Assembly (NCBI GenBank): GCA_015680905.1
Contig: CM027377.1
Span: forward strand, 16,516,501 to 16,580,500
DNA: 64,000 nucleotides
Direction: 5' to 3'
Source: Coptis chinensis
Lineage: Eukaryota; Streptophyta; Magnoliopsida; Ranunculales; Ranunculaceae
In this document: one piece after another, positions 11,641-22,550 of the stretch
How positions within the stretch are numbered: position 1 is the first letter of the stretch
Layout: every line of letters starts with the position of its first letter
Program-made: the position numbers and the translations under genes
Notes under the pieces: model-generated
Database searches by the model: none
Told to the model about the DNA's origin: nothing
The model's input: only the letters and a program-made list of their open reading frames with translations

Positions 11641-12699
11641 GAAAACAAGTTACTTACAAGGCCTTTAATTACTTTTGCATGTCTTTGAAAAAGTTCCTCA
11701 TTATTATATGTCCCTGAAACTGCTGCACCACTTTGCATGGGTTGTTGCCCCAAAGCATCCTTTAGCACTTCTTCATTCAGTTCTCCTTCTGAAAGATCTA
11801 GACTTTCCAACACCATTGCCTTCCCCTTAAGAAGCGGAAGCTTTTTCTGATAAGTATGTAGATGTATGTTTCTGGAAGGCAAGTCTACCCAATCTAGTAT
11901 TCTGGGGAACCTACCATCAACTTGTCTCCGAGCCCCAAAAGATGAGATGTGAAGATATACCCAAATAACAAAACAAATTAAACAACCATAAACTGTGAAA
12001 GAATCCTTTCTAACACTCACCAGGTTAGACATGTCTTCCAAAGACTCTTCCAACATTTCAAACAGAGGTGTGCCCCAAGGAAAGCTGTCAAATGCATTTA
12101 AATTCTTGGCTAGATCAATATACCTCCCATCAACTGTCCTAGCAGATCCTGGAAGCACAACTTGCAACAGTATATACAACCTATTCAGCCTAAACACATC
12201 ATTCTGACTTTCTTCACCAACACTTGATTTTGCCAAGTTTCTAGCTTCCAATATTTCTGTTTCAAAAACCGTGGTTCCTTTAAAAAACCTTGGACGAAAT
12301 TAAGATGGGATCTTAATGTCTGCCGTGTAGAATGAATTAGAAACCAGCTTCACACTAAGACCCATTATAAAAGCAACATCACTTTTCTTAAACACCAAAT
12401 CCTTCTTACCGATTCGGTAGCAAAGTTTACCTATTTGGTGTCCCAAAATAGCATACACTAGCGTAGTAGTGGTGTGCATTCTCTCATTAATGCTTAAAAA
12501 CTTACCGAAGCAAGACTTCTCAAAATCTTCCCTCTCTTCAGTAGTGAATGTCTTGAACAATTTATGCATTTTATCGAGTGACATACGAACAGTCAAATTA
12601 AGCTTTCTCATTTTTGAAAGATTGGAAATGGTCGGAAAATTAGGGATTCGAGGCATTCAATTTGGGCGGTTTTTTTGGTCTGAAAATGAAAACTAAACA

Positions 12700-13690
12700 G
12701 TCCTTATAGCTCAAACATATTACTACCGACACATGCCAATTAAAGGTTAAAAAACCATCATTTCTTCAACAGTTCGGTGAATAATTAATGCTATCGTATC
12801 GTTCCTAACATGTGTCAAAGATTTTTCCCACCCAAACTAGATTTTTCATATCACCAGTTTATCTTAGTACAGACATATTCGGACATTCTAACTATCAACA
12901 ACTTTTGAGTCTGGTCATTTTACAAAGGGTGGGACTAGCTTCCTAACATTTTGGCTATTTGTATAAGAATTTTTTTTAAAGATTGAACTACGAACAAGCT
13001 TGTAACTGAGTTGGGTGCGAACAATGGTGAAATATGGCACTGAGATGCTACTTCTCGACTTCAGTATGTGTTATTAAATGCTACACTTTTGCTTTACTTG
13101 ATATTGAATAAAGGGTTGAATAAACTTATCAAAGATAACTTTTGTTTAACTTGTTATTGGATAATAATATTTTGTATGTAAGATATAGGTGTATATTAAA
13201 GTCAACCTGATAGTCTCAATTGTGTTCTTGTTTATGGCTTCAGTTGTTGATATATCATACATAAAACACTACCAATTACCTCCATTTCGAATAACACGTC
13301 CAGCCCAGTTTTGTGAATGCTAAATGCATTTTTTTCTTTTTTCTTCTTATTGAGTTTCCATACAGATTTCTTTCTAGGGTTCTATTAGGGTCTCATTATC
13401 TCCTTATAAACAACAACAACAGTGATATAAGGGTACACCTGATATAATCACAAACAAAACATATGAACATTAACAGTTACTGTGCTGACACTCAAGCACA
13501 ATGAACAGGCCGTTTCACAACCACAAAATACCATTACATCGATTCAAGCCCAAACCTATATAGTGAAACACTTACAAAACTCCATAAGGTGACCTGTGAA
13601 GTGAACTATAAGTGGGATTTCAAAAGAAACTCAAGTTGCTGAAACCTGGCAGTATATGTAAGTGTCACTTATAGTTACATCCACAGAGTC
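12700..13690 (-). promoter_or_regulatory. Upstream region of MULE-A ULP gene with E2F-like site
   Basis: No gene is seen. The stretch aligns with MULE-C 54960-55920. On the minus strand, TTTGGGTGGGAAAA (12837-12824) resembles an E2F site with one C-to-T change from the MULE-C version, and is followed by a degenerate G-box-like GACACATGT. ACTATCAACAACTTTTGAG near 12888 is a variant of the family-wide ACTATCAGCAAC motif. Function is inferred from motif content and conservation only. Confidence 0.4.
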
Positions 13691-14760
13691 TTCATTGCTA
13701 AAACCTGGTATAACCGCGACTGATAAGGCAAAAACTTAATTTCATGCGCTTGGACAAACCTTCCACAAGACACATGAAACCTTCTAAGAAAATATACACA
13801 TCAAACACTCTCAATTTCACCTCATCTGTTACATACTTTTTCACTCCATGCAAAAAGAACGAAATCAACATGGAAATAGTAAACACAACTATGGAAACCT
13901 TAAACAAACTCTATACACTACTATGTAAAAACAAACCCAAGTTGCTTACGGTACATGTAAGTTTCGCTTATGGTGGCATCCACAGAGTCTTCATTGCTAA
14001 AATCTAGCGGAACCGCGACTGCGAAGGCAATCCAAGCCCACCACAATGACTGCTCAGTTGTTTTCTTCTATTTTTTGAATCATGCCTTGAATCATATTCA
14101 AGTAGTCAATCCATTTTTTCATCGATCTAGAAAGGGACTTGTTCATCAAGTACATCAACAAACCTTCCACAAGACACATGAATCCTTCTAAGAAAATATA
14201 CACATCAAACACTCTCAATTTCACCTCACCTGTTACATACTTCTTCACTCCATGTAAAAAGAAAATCAACATGGAAATAGTAAACACAACTATGGAAACC
14301 TTAAAAAAAAACTTTATACACAACTACGTAAAAACAAACCTAAGTTGCTGACGGTACATGTAAGTGTCACTTATGGTGACATCTAGAGAGTCTTCATTGC
14401 TAAAACCTGGCAGAACCCCAACTGAAAAGGCAATCCAAGCTCACCACAATGACTGCTCAATTGTTTTCTTCTGCTTTTGAATCATGCCTTGAATCATATT
14501 CAAGTATTCAGTCCATTTTTTCATCGATCTAGAAAGGGACTTGTTCATCAAGCACATCAACAAACTTTCCACTAGACACATGAATCCTTCTAAGAAAATA
14601 TACACATCAAACACTCTCAATTTCACCCCACCTGTTACATACTTCTTCACTCCTTGCAACAAGAACAAGGGTAGAACAAAATCAACATGGAAATAGTAAA
14701 CACAACTATGGAAACCTTAAAAAACTCTATACACTACTACGTAAAAACAAACCCAAGACG
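13690..14760 (-). repeat. Tandem array of collapsed transposase mini-genes, MULE-A
   Basis: Three ~400-bp units on the minus strand are anchored by GAAGTATGTAACAGG-like sequence near 14640, 14240 and 13830. Each encodes a truncated PB1-like exon (GxVKLRVFDVYIFLEGFMCLVE), and the fuller units are followed directly by a copy of the transposase C-terminal end (WIAFSVGVP..FSNED-like) and a TCAGCAACTTGGG-like tail. The middle of the transposase gene is missing in every unit. The array lies next to the ULP-side terminus and runs opposite to the full transposase gene. MULE-C has the same array at 53880-54960. Confidence 0.75.
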
Positions 14761-14869
14761 ACCTAGAAAGAAACCAACACTGAAGACAACAAAAACCAAA
14801 GCTCAAAATATTTCAATAAACAATGAGAACCGTAGAGGGAGAGGATAATCAAGAAGATAAACCTTAGAA

Positions 14870-15388
14870 AAATCCATTATCAAGATTTGTGTTATTGTCC
14901 TCCATGAAAAACCTTACCAAAATCACGAAGGACAAGATAACCAAGAAGATGAAGTAAAAAAACTGGAAGCTTTGGAGGTTTGAAAACACTTTTATAGTTT
15001 GGCACAAAAATTGAAGTGAACGTTGTCTCATGTCCGTACAACAAAAACAAGCCAGAAATTGATGATAGTAGATCCATAAGTTGCTGGTTCGTGATCCCAC
15101 AATAGCTAAAGTCCGTTTTCATTTTTGCTGGGTTGAAATCCAACGGTCATTAATCGCTGGTACGTATCGCTAAGAGAATCTAACGGATAGATATGAATGT
15201 GCATGTCAACATCAGAAGTACAAGAGGAGAGAGAGTGTGTTACAGAGGAGAGAGAGTGTGGCAGGAGAAAAGAGAATATTGTACGAAAGGGAAAAAGAGT
15301 CAAAAACCCATTGAATTGGTCAAAATTGAAAGGCATGGCCGGTTGGAGAACAATGTTGATTTATCATGGCCGAATCAGGCAATTACCC
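14870..15388 (-). repeat. Right terminal inverted repeat region of MULE-A
   Basis: The sequence is the reverse complement of MULE-C 53210-53700, which fixes the element end at GGGTAATT (15388-15381 on the minus strand). It contains the CT-rich CACTCTCTCTCCTC stretch that is also found just inside the MULE-B ends. It corresponds to the start of the long terminal inverted repeat whose other copy in MULE-A was displaced by LTR copy 1. Confidence 0.75.
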
Positions 15389-15522
15389 TACAACAAAATA
15401 GTTTTTCTTGTATAGCTGGTTGAACTACTAACATATGCGTTGAACAATACCAAGTCAAAGATTTACTAAAACACTTAGCGAATAATCAAACTAATACAAC
15501 ACCACACATAATGTCGTACATG
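15389..15522. repeat. Flank of CACTA insertion, start of ~101-bp repeat array
   Basis: The sequence ends in CACACATAATGTCGTACATG, part of the repeat unit that resumes at 22825. Removing the CACTA element and one ATG joins it to GTGAGATACAATGTC and regenerates the unit seen intact at 23040-23090. This is an internal empty-site test for the CACTA insertion. Confidence 0.6.
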
Positions 15523-15800
15523 CACTACTACAGAAATGCACATTAGCCACGGTTGGTAAACTGGTTTATACCACTGTTTCACTCATAACAGTGGTTTATA
15601 GTCATTTACCACTGTACAAAACAATTTTCAAGTTTTGGAACAAGCAAATACCACTATTTTTGTAAAACAGTGGTATATATTTCAACATATACCACGGGGC
15701 TATCAAATATAGCCTAATTTATTTTGTGGTATTCATATACCCCACTATTCCTCGAAAACGGTGGTTTATATTTTGGACAAAATTACACCCACCGTGGATA

Positions 15801-16850
15801 AAGCCCGTTCTCAAAAATATAAAATAAAAGAAGTCAGGAAAAGGGAAAAATTGTATGTCTGTAGCAAAACCCCACTTCTCCTTCTCTACCTCCCCAATTT
15901 ATAACGATGGTGTCACTGTATTCATTTTTACTTCAAAATCAAAGCAGCGACGTCTTCATTTTGAGATATGTTTGGTCACTGCTTGCTTTGCATCATTTGA
16001 TTTCTGTGAAGGTAAAATAATTCTTGTTCCTTCAAATGATTTTGTTCAAGGTTAATTTTCGCTTAGTTATCATTAATGGTGAAACTGACTTCTAGGTTTG
16101 TTTAATTTCTGAATTGAAGAGAGGCGAGAACTTGTTAGGTTTAAGGAGCTGATTAAGATTTATTTATTATTATTTTTTTTTGGTTGGCTTTGGTTCTGCA
16201 GTGAAGAATTAGTATATAGTTTTGAGATTATTTGGAACTTGGAATATATGTAAATATTTAACGCATTCAAAGAGAAATTTCACTGTAAGTGCATCTCATT
16301 ACTTCCATTAAGATTTGCTTCTCTGGCTCTTATCTGTTTCTAATGCTCACCGTCCATCTAGTCAAAATTCCTATTAGTTGTAGTTATTTTGCTTTGATTG
16401 TGTTTCGACACTAATACTTACAAAGAGGAGACAAGAAATCATTTACAGTGCGATTCATTGACTTAGAGGTTTTATTTTTCAGGTTTGTGCTTCAATGATT
16501 TGGAGTTTTACTTTCTGCAGAGGTGATCTCATCTCCTTACTTTCAGGTTTTACTTTCAGGTTTATTTTTCAGGTTTTATTTTTCAGGTTTGTGCTTCAAT
16601 GATTTGAAATTTCAGGTTTTTACTTTATTTTTCAGTGAAATGTTCAAGCAAATTGTTCTTTTACTTTCTGCAGAGGTGATCTCATCTCGTTCTTTATAAA
16701 CCCCTATGTAGCTAGAGTAGAATAATGGAATTTTATTATTGTGTTTTTTTCTATGATATATTACAGCTCATTGAATTGGCATAGACATAAAATCATTGCA
16801 TGTTATAGATCTTGCATGTATTAGTCATTTTCATATAATAACAATGCTTG
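15801..16850 (+). other. CACTA left interior, no recognised gene
   Basis: A 66-codon open frame starts at 15855 with no recognisable domain. T-rich repeats (TTTTATTTTTCAGGTTT at about 16470-16640) look like intron sequence with repeated acceptor-like TTTCAG. A direct duplication of TTACTTTCTGCAGAGGTGAT occurs near 16510 and 16660. This may be a captured 5' leader and intron, but nothing identifies it. Confidence 0.3.
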
Positions 16851-17057
16851 CATAAGGGAGAAGTGATTATCGGTCAATAAGTCAATAGAAGGTTCTGAAG
16901 ATCCAACTCAGTACAGTACACATCAGCACAATTAGTTACAACTGAACTTGTTCTATTTTCCGTGTATTTTAATTTTCTCAATAAATACTCAATGATTGTA
17001 AGAACAGAAAACAAGTCATTATAATAAAATGTTTTTCCTTCTTCTGAAAATTCAAAA
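16851..17057 (+). repeat. 5' LTR of copia element
   Basis: This pairs with 19513-19719. Differences are few, including C/T at the first base, TGATTATCGG versus TGATTCTCGG, and AACTCAGTACAG versus AGCTCAGCACAG. The low divergence suggests a fairly recent insertion. It is followed without a gap by the primer-binding site. Confidence 0.85.
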
Positions 17058-17244
17058 TGGTATTAGAGCTATCGATCTAAAATTTTAGATCTGATTTTTT
17101 TTTTAAAGATCATTCAACTTTATTCAAGTATCAATTTTAAATTTATTTTCAATCTTTCATCTTTATTCTCAAAATCAGATCTACTCCAATTAATTCTTTC
17201 AATCTCTTTTAGGGTTTCAATCTTCAAACTCTTCATATCAATTC

Positions 17245-18458
17245 ATGGCTTGTACAAATCAAACGAATCAAGTATCAAATCCAAATATTACTTCTGCAGC
17301 TGCTCTCAATACTCCTCCACCTGTGAATCCCAATTTCAATTCAATGAATTAGGGAAATATCCCAAATCTGCCAATGGTAGTACCTCCATCCAATACTTCT
17401 TATTATATACAAAACATTTCTAACATGGTTCCTCTTAAACTCAATCGAGAAAATTATTTGATGTGGAAACAAGTATTTCAACCTATTCTTATCACCTTTG
17501 TTCTAGAAGGTACTATTGATGGTACTGATATATGTCCTTCAAAGTTTATTATTAATTCAAATGGTTCATTATCATCTCGACTCAATCCTGAGTTTATTTC
17601 ATGGACAAAACGAGATCAAATGTTGCTTATATGGATGAATGCTACCCTATCAGATGAAGTTCTACCGTATGTAGTTGGAATCTCAACTTCAAGACAATTG
17701 TGGAACATTCTGGAGAAAAGGTTTTCTTCTATATCCAGGTCTCATGTAATTCAACTCAAATCACAACTTCAAGCTGTTGTCAAAGGGAATTCTACCATAG
17801 CTGAATACTTACAAAAGATTAAGAGTATTGTTGATAAATTAGCTACTGCTGGTGTACCTGTTGATGAACCTGATGTCATTTATCATATACTAAGACGCTT
17901 ACCTACTGAATTTCATTCTTTTAGTACTGCTATTAGAACTCATTTAGTCAATGATCCAGTTACGTACTCTTGATGAGTTGCATAGTTTAATTCTAAGTGA
18001 AGAGTTAAATATTGAAGATCAAAATAGAAACTCACTGTCAACTGATCATGTTCAAGCTTTTGCTGCTTTTCGAGATTCTAATCTTAACTTTGGACAACAT
18101 CAGTTCAATAGTTTAGGACGAGGTTATTATGGAATTGGTCAAGGAAATGGTCGCAATAACAATGGCTCAGGCAGAGGTCATAACAACAATGGAAGAGGTT
18201 ACAATGGCTCTTATAATGGTAATAACTCAAATGGTCGAGGCAGAGGATACAATACCAATACTGGATTTGGTTATAATGGAAATGGATCTACTGAATATAA
18301 GAACAACAATAGTTCTTATCATGCTGGCTCTTCTAGCAATGCTAATGGCTCAAGTGGTAACAGCTCTAGATCACAATATCAAATCTGCAGTAAATATGGT
18401 CATGTGGTAATAGATTGTCACAATCGGACTCCTCGAGCTTGGTATGAAGAGTTATTTC
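17245..18458 (+). pseudogene. copia gag polyprotein, broken
   Basis: The frame starts at ATG 17245, has a TAG at codon 36 (17350) and resumes in frame with VPLKLNRENYLMWKQ, the usual start of the copia gag N-terminal domain. LWNILEKRFSS and AEYLQKIKSIVDKLA are typical of the UBN2-type gag core. A one-base insertion near 17965 shifts the frame; the continuation LDELHSLILSEELNIE is in the next frame. A Gly/Asn/Arg-rich stretch precedes a CCHC knuckle whose first Cys is Tyr (YQICSKYGHVVIDC). Gag would package element RNA in cytoplasmic particles. Confidence 0.85.
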
Positions 18459-19440
18459 AAGCCTTAATGTCTATTGGATTCAATAGACATTAAGGCTGAT
18501 CATTCTCTATTCATTAAAAATGATTCCATTTCCATTACATATGTTTTAGTATATGTGGATGATATTTTGATCACTGGAAGTTCACCTGTTGTGTACATGA
18601 ATATTATCAAGCAGTTAAGCTCTATATTTGCCATGAAAGATTTGGGTACTTTGCATTATTTTTTGGGATAGGAAGTTCAAAGAAAATCATCAAATGGATT
18701 GTTCCTATCTCAAACAAAATATGCCTATGATCTGTTGACTAAAGCCAAGATGCAGGATGCTAAACCTTTTTCGACTCCTATGTCTTCAAGTTGTAAGCTT
18801 GATAATCATATTGGTGAAGTTTTAATTGATCCTACTGAATTTAGATCACTTGTGGGTGGTCTGCAATATTTAGTATGGATTAGACCTGATATTGCATTTG
18901 TAGTGAATGTGGTCTGCCAATTCATGCATAATCCTAGAAATCCACATATGATGGCAGTGAAGAGGATTTTGAGATATATTAAAGGTACAATAGATCATGG
19001 CATTTGGATCAGCAAGAGTCCTCTGACAATTTAAGCATATACTTACGCTGATTGGGCAAGTTGCCCAATGGATAGAAGATCCATCACAGGATTTTGCATT
19101 TATCTTGGTTCTAATCTTTTGTCATGGTCTGCTAAGAGGCAACACATTATTGCTAGCTAGATCATCAACGGAGGCAGAATATCGAGCTTTGGCACATACA
19201 GCTACTAAACTTTATTGGATATGCCTTCTTCTTCAGGATCTCAGAATTCCTCTATCTGTTCCTCCTTTAATATTTTGTGACAACATTAGTGCAATCTCCT
19301 TAGCCAACAATCTTGTCTTCCATGCTCATACCAAACATGTGGAGATTGACTATCATTACATTCGTGAAACTTGTCACCAGAAAACTCCTTGACGTTCAAT
19401 ATCTTAGCACCAAAGATCAAATAGCAGATATTTTTACAAA
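18426..19440 (+). pseudogene. copia reverse transcriptase C-terminus and RNase H, broken
   Basis: The frame joins directly after the gag knuckle with TPRAWYEELFQAL, normally deep inside RT, so protease, integrase and the RT fingers are deleted. The catalytic YVDD is present (VLVYVDDILITGS, about 18550). Next come FLG*EVQRKSS (stop at about 18670), the connection region and RNase H (STEAEYRALAHTATKLYW). Two further stops lie near 19030 and 19160, with frame changes. The C-terminal HTKHVEIDYHYIRE is typical of copia RNase H. Confidence 0.85.
18461..18496. repeat. Perfect 16-bp palindrome with 4-nt loop in copia RT
   Basis: The left arm GCCTTAATGTCTATTG (18461-18476), loop GATT and right arm CAATAGACATTAAGGC (18481-18496) are perfectly complementary. 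The left arm is RT coding sequence (QALMSIGF). The right arm puts a stop and a frame shift in place of the few residues expected before KADHSLF. This looks like a fold-back templated insertion rather than inherited sequence. Confidence 0.85.
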
Positions 19441-19512
19441 AGCTTTATCTACTACAAGGTTCAAGTTACTCTCTCACAAGCTTTCAGTTCAATGTTCTCC
19501 TTCACTTGAAGG

Positions 19513-19719
19513 TATAAGGGAGAAGTGATTCTCGGTCAATAAGTCAATAGAAGGTTCTGAAGATCCAGCTCAGCACAGTACACATCAGCACAATTAGTTA
19601 CAACTGAACCTGTTTTATTTTCCGTGTATTTTAATTTTCTCAATAAATACTCAATGATTGTAAGAACAGAAAACAAGTCATTATAATAAAATATTTTTCC
19701 TTCTTCTGAAAATTCAAAA
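19513..19719 (+). repeat. 3' LTR of copia element
   Basis: This is the partner of 16851-17057. It is preceded by CTTGAAGG and contains the purine run AAGGGAGAAG at its start. In most copia elements that run would be read as the polypurine tract just outside the LTR, yet here it is also present at the outer edge of the 5' LTR. This is why I place the LTR start before it. Confidence 0.8.
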
Positions 19720-19724
19720 GCTTG

Positions 19725-20766
19725 TACCTATGTGTATTAGTCTAGACTAGTTCTAATTGAGGGTGGTTGCCTTATTATTGGGTGGACTTAAGTTTGTTTA
19801 ATCGCTAGATGTGTGTCTTACAACATGGGGCGTCCAATAAAATAGTAAGGTTTTATTGTTCAGTTTTTAACATCACTAAGTATATTTGAATTGACAAAGT
19901 AGGGACTGGTCTTGGACAAAAATGCACTAATTTCTCATTCATCTTGGTGGTGAAATACTATGATTTAGTAGACTGAGGTATAGTTATCTTTATGATTGAG
20001 AATTGATTCTCTAGTGAACTATTTTGTGCCAGCTTTTGGGCTACATTCCTCCCATGAATGAACTTTCTTTCAGGCACCTTGTGGCAGCTACAAGGTCATC
20101 TACTGGGATCATTTTCTTGCAGTTTCTAATTGGCATATGTTTTTCTAGTTTCTTAACTTCAATTATTAGTTTCTAATTGTTAGGTGGCATATTCGAGGAT
20201 CAATCAACAGACTGGGATTTACCAGTTAACCAACCTGTACATGTTGCTGAAAAATTATTAGTAAGTATGTTTTCTTGATATTCAAAATTGATTTTCTTGT
20301 GATGCATGATTGATTTTTAATTATAATGGTGTTCATTTGAATGATATGATGGTACCTCAGTTTTATTGCTTGTTGATATGTTTTAACCTTGGCATGAGTT
20401 TTACAAGGAATGCCAGGGTAACCAATTATATAACCAGTTCTTTGAAGACAATAAGAAAGTCATCATTAACATAAAACAGGCTTTACATGTCCCGCCTCTC
20501 CTGCCTCTCTTAGACAAACTTGATATGAAGGAGATATATCATGTCTTCAGTACTTAAAATATAAACTAATTAGCAACATAAATTGCAGTAATTACCATAA
20601 ATATAAGAAACTAGGTATGGTACGATATAAAGGATCAACATTTCACTAAAAATTTTAAAGGGTGCTGACACAAATTTCATGTTTTGACCTGCTTCAAACA
20701 ACAATCCATTTTCCAACGCACATCCAAAAGATACATCAGGTCTTCCATGTCCCACTGCGTGTGACA
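19725..20766 (+). other. CACTA interior, exon-like open segments
   Basis: Two segments look like exons. One, about 20185-20260, runs between a TTGTTAG acceptor and a GTAAGT donor and encodes GGIFEDQSTDWDLPVNQP. The other, about 20408-20556, follows TTTTACAAG and encodes ECQGNQLYNQFFEDNKK and onward to a TAA. I do not recognise the protein. They could be a captured host gene piece or element-encoded. Confidence 0.3.
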
Positions 20767-21155
20767 TCATGTTCCCAACCTATAATTACCATCTGCCTTA
20801 AAGTGAGCATCCATATATAGAGCTTCATTTTGGGCATGAAACTCATCCATCACTACAAAGTGCATATCCTCTGTCGGTTTCCAATGTTGTTTCCTTTGCG
20901 TTTATGAACCAGTTATTTATCTGTTTCTGATCCAAACCAGTTGATTCTGCTGAAGCAACCTTTTGTGTCTCTGATGGATATGGCCATTTATAGTGTAGTT
21001 CCCACCAATTGAGTATCTTTTGCTTGGATTCCTTTGGCAATTTGCCTCTTTTCTCTTTCTTTGAAAGCTCTTGCTTGAGGCTGCCTAGGTAACCACTATA
21101 TTTTTTTCAATAGGTGATTCTTTAGTTTTATGTCATTGGTGCAACACCAAGAGCT
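20767..21155 (-). pseudogene. Class I KNOX homeobox fragment captured by CACTA element
   Basis: The minus strand encodes, in order, an ELK-domain piece ([19 protein letters not shown], about 21140-21065) and a TALE homeodomain: [16 protein letters not shown], then [18 protein letters not shown] with the three-residue PYP loop, and [13 protein letters not shown] in helix 3. A KNOX C-terminus follows ([19 protein letters not shown], ending YRLGT and TGA at 20769). A seven-A run near 21105 shifts the frame in the ELK region. The frame is also shifted after WFIN, where the expected QRKRH is damaged to A-KETT. It lacks the KNOX1/KNOX2 (MEINOX) half. It cannot encode a working factor. Confidence 0.85.
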
Positions 21156-21159
21156 GCAA

Positions 21160-22550
21160 GGTATAATAAACTCCCTCTTGAAGGTGTGTTCGTGATTACT
21201 CATTTGAGAATAATCTTCCATGACTTTTTTTTTTGCATAAGTTTTAAGGTTAAAGCAAACTAGCTTTGATGAGGATGTTATTTAATTTGTTACTGTTATT
21301 TATTTTTTTTGTTAAAGATATGTATTATTCAATGGGGTACGTAACTAGTGGAAGTGTTCATGTAAACTAGTTTGCATATATAAGACAAAATCATATTGGA
21401 TTTCCACTAACATTCAATTGGGTTTCTCATCTTAGCCTCTCCAATTACCTTGTGGACAAATTAAACAAGTTAGAACATGGCAGGGGTTGTTTAATATATC
21501 CGACATTGATATGCTCATGTAGTTACATTAATGAGACTAAGACTTAGTGAATCTAATGATTGGGGTTTGAAAGGGTTAAAGTTTCATTTCATTTAGTTGA
21601 AGTGTGATTTAACGAGTTGAAGTGTTGTTACTTTTGCTTACAACTTATGGACTTGTTTCATGAGTTGAAGTGCAATTTCTTGTATGTTTTTGACCCATTG
21701 TTTCCATGTTGGCTATGGCCAGATTTTCTCATTGGATATAATCAAGAAGTGCAACAAGAGTTCTGGTTGCTTAGGCTTTGTTTTCTAGGAAAGTGAAGCA
21801 AGAATTGTGTTTTCTTAGGCTTATTTTACTGGGAAAAGTGAAGCAAGGATTGTGGTTGCTAAGGCTTATTTTGCAAGGAGGAGCCTTCAAACTAGTTACC
21901 ATCTTCTTTTGACTAAGGTATGTGTTCATCTCAGGGGGATTATATCAAGATGGTGTTGAATGCTTATAAGAAGGTTATATATATATCTATATCTTACTTA
22001 TATTAAGTTATAATTACCTCTTGATCATTGATCGCACAGATGGCAAACTTAACACTCAGAGATACCTAGACACAAGATGAACTTGATGTTGCTTGACTTG
22101 AAATTATGAAGTTCATCCAACATAATGGAATGTCCGAGCTGACCGTGGTGTTTCCAATTATGGTGTGGCAATTGATCTCACCATTTGTATATTGGTGTTG
22201 TCAAACTCTTTTAATGTATAGGTAGAACAAGTATATTACTCTTTCTTTTGATATAGTGGAAGGAACAAGTTGCTCACTATTTTGATGTTTTGGATAGAAC
22301 AAGTAGATATGGATAGTTCTTTCTTTATTGACTCAAAAATGCTATCAAATTATTTTAGCAATTCATTGTCTCATGTTGGATAAATTTGTTTATTTTGTTT
22401 GTTGCACTATATATTTTTTATATTGAGCAATGCATTTTTAAATTCAGTGTGGATATGGTGAAAATGGGTAGGTTGTAGTTTGTGAGTCATTTTGCCGGTT
22501 GAATATGATGAAAATTAACTGATCAGGGTGTATTTCTTTTTAAAAAATGA
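21160..22550. other. CACTA right interior, no recognised gene
   Basis: I see no supported coding region. A short direct repeat of about 60 bp, centred on AAGTGAAGCAAG and AAGGCTTATTTT, occurs two to three times at 21765-21885. The remainder is AT-rich unique-looking sequence. Confidence 0.4.

Larger units (their letters stand above)
7508..12656 (-). pseudogene. DUF1985-like / Ulp1-like cysteine protease gene, broken, MULE-A
   Basis: On the minus strand the first exon (12656 to about 11655) encodes a DUF1985-like region with SCFGKFLS and KKSDVAFIMGLS motifs. A long intron with tandem repeats follows (about 11655-10685). Next come a basic linker rich in RTRSRS and KKSTPKKSSQKK (10600-10050), an acidic segment (about 9950-9400), two short introns, and a C-terminal Ulp1/SENP-like protease. 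Catalytic HGSH, YDSL and NSCG motifs are all visible, but TGG after the His codon has become TAG at 8626-8624. An acidic DVEPA-repeat tail ends at 7510-7508. Another stop lies at about 12300 (KIPS*F). The intact family would cleave SUMO or a related modifier, judged by homology. MULE-C reads through both of these sites. Confidence 0.85.
2627..15388 (+). mobile_element. MULE-A, ULP-carrying Mutator-like element, left end replaced by LTR
   Basis: The element holds a plus-strand transposase gene (2956-6818) convergent with a minus-strand ULP gene (12656-7508), then a repeat-rich end and a terminus at 15381-15388. On the minus strand that terminus reads GGGTAATTGCCTGATTCGGC, the same end as MULE-C at 53210. 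The left end is interrupted at 2626 by LTR copy 1; the sequence from 2632 aligns with MULE-C 53694 onward, so the outer part of the left inverted repeat lies beyond the LTR. The right flank is TACAACAAA, and its partner duplication is outside the window. MULE-A and MULE-C are close relatives in inverted orientation; MULE-B is a more distant member of the same family. Confidence 0.85.
16851..19719 (+). mobile_element. Internally deleted Ty1/copia retrotransposon
   Basis: Two near-identical 207-bp LTRs (16851-17057 and 19513-19719) flank a short interior. A 5-bp target duplication GCTTG is at 16846-16850 and 19720-19724. The primer-binding site TGGTATTAGAGC (17058) is the copia-type initiator-Met tRNA site with one change. 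The interior has gag, then jumps to the C-terminal part of reverse transcriptase and RNase H; protease, integrase and the RT N-terminus are missing. It inserted into the CACTA element. With the duplication placed at GCTTG the LTRs begin (C/T)ATAAGGG and end TTCAAAA, not TG..CA. Confidence 0.88.
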
